This document shows positions 4,998 through 5,041 of a stretch of DNA of 5,041 nt, in pieces. Under the pieces are notes generated by a model. It did no database searches. It was not told the origin of the DNA and saw only the letters and a program-made list of their open reading frames with translations. The position numbers and the translations under genes are program-made. Location of the stretch: contig CANRQD010000086.1 of NCBI GenBank assembly GCA_947632685.1, positions 1-5,041 on the forward strand, read 5' to 3'. The number at the start of each line of letters is the position of its first letter. Position 1 is the first letter of the stretch. The stretch comes from an uncultured Bacilli bacterium. GTDB taxonomy: Bacteria; Bacillota_I; Bacilli_A; RF39; UBA660.

Positions 4998-5041
4998 TGA
5001 CCTGTCTCCCTTATTTTTCTTATCTACATCTAAATTCTACC

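Noticed and set aside
5013..5041. TAGAAT at 5039-5034 on the minus strand as a -10 for the surface protein gene.
   Set aside because: The matching -35 would fall outside the window, so the promoter cannot be assessed.

Overview
The window comes from a very AT-rich, low-GC Gram-positive, endospore-forming bacterium of the Bacillota. Three things support this: codon choice is dominated by A/T-ending codons, Shine-Dalgarno sites are strong, and there are two sporulation genes (spoIVA and a spoVIF-type gene). TGG is used for tryptophan and nothing suggests recoding of TGA. The surface protein at the right end resembles a type I recall from uncultured gut Bacilli-like lineages (RF39/RFN20-type or Erysipelotrichia-like). 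That placement is inference and should be treated as tentative.

Left part (1-1600): a sigma-A promoter with an extended -10 drives der, the essential double-GTPase ribosome assembly factor. A one-base overlap (TAATG) couples it to a 62-codon gene for a charged helical protein. An intrinsic terminator whose stem starts inside the last codons of that small gene ends the unit.

Middle (1600-3456): two sporulation genes follow on the + strand, each a separate transcription unit with its own promoter and terminator. The first is an 80-aa SpoVIF (YjcC)-type protein. Its promoter matches sigma-A well and also overlaps a sigma-K-like motif. The second is spoIVA, the ATPase that polymerises on the forespore to form the spore coat basement layer. 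It has a sigma-E-type promoter with correct 14-bp spacing. In Bacillus, der, gpsA, spoIVA and hbs lie near one another; here gpsA does not lie between der and spoIVA, and no HU gene follows spoIVA.

Right part (3455-5041): two genes on the - strand converge on spoIVA and share its terminator region. The proximal one (152 aa, GTG start) is unrecognised. Its promoter matches the sigma-K consensus exactly and is embedded in an 18-bp inverted repeat, so it is a candidate uncharacterised mother-cell sporulation gene. The distal one encodes a 336-aa membrane-anchored, cysteine-rich surface protein. Its C-terminus looks like the C-type-lectin/FGE-like fold that ends in a G-V-R-x-V-V motif.

No tRNA, rRNA, CRISPR array, insertion sequence or riboswitch was seen. 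The only non-coding stretches are short (about 16-87 bp) and are all accounted for by promoters, terminators or the inverted repeat.
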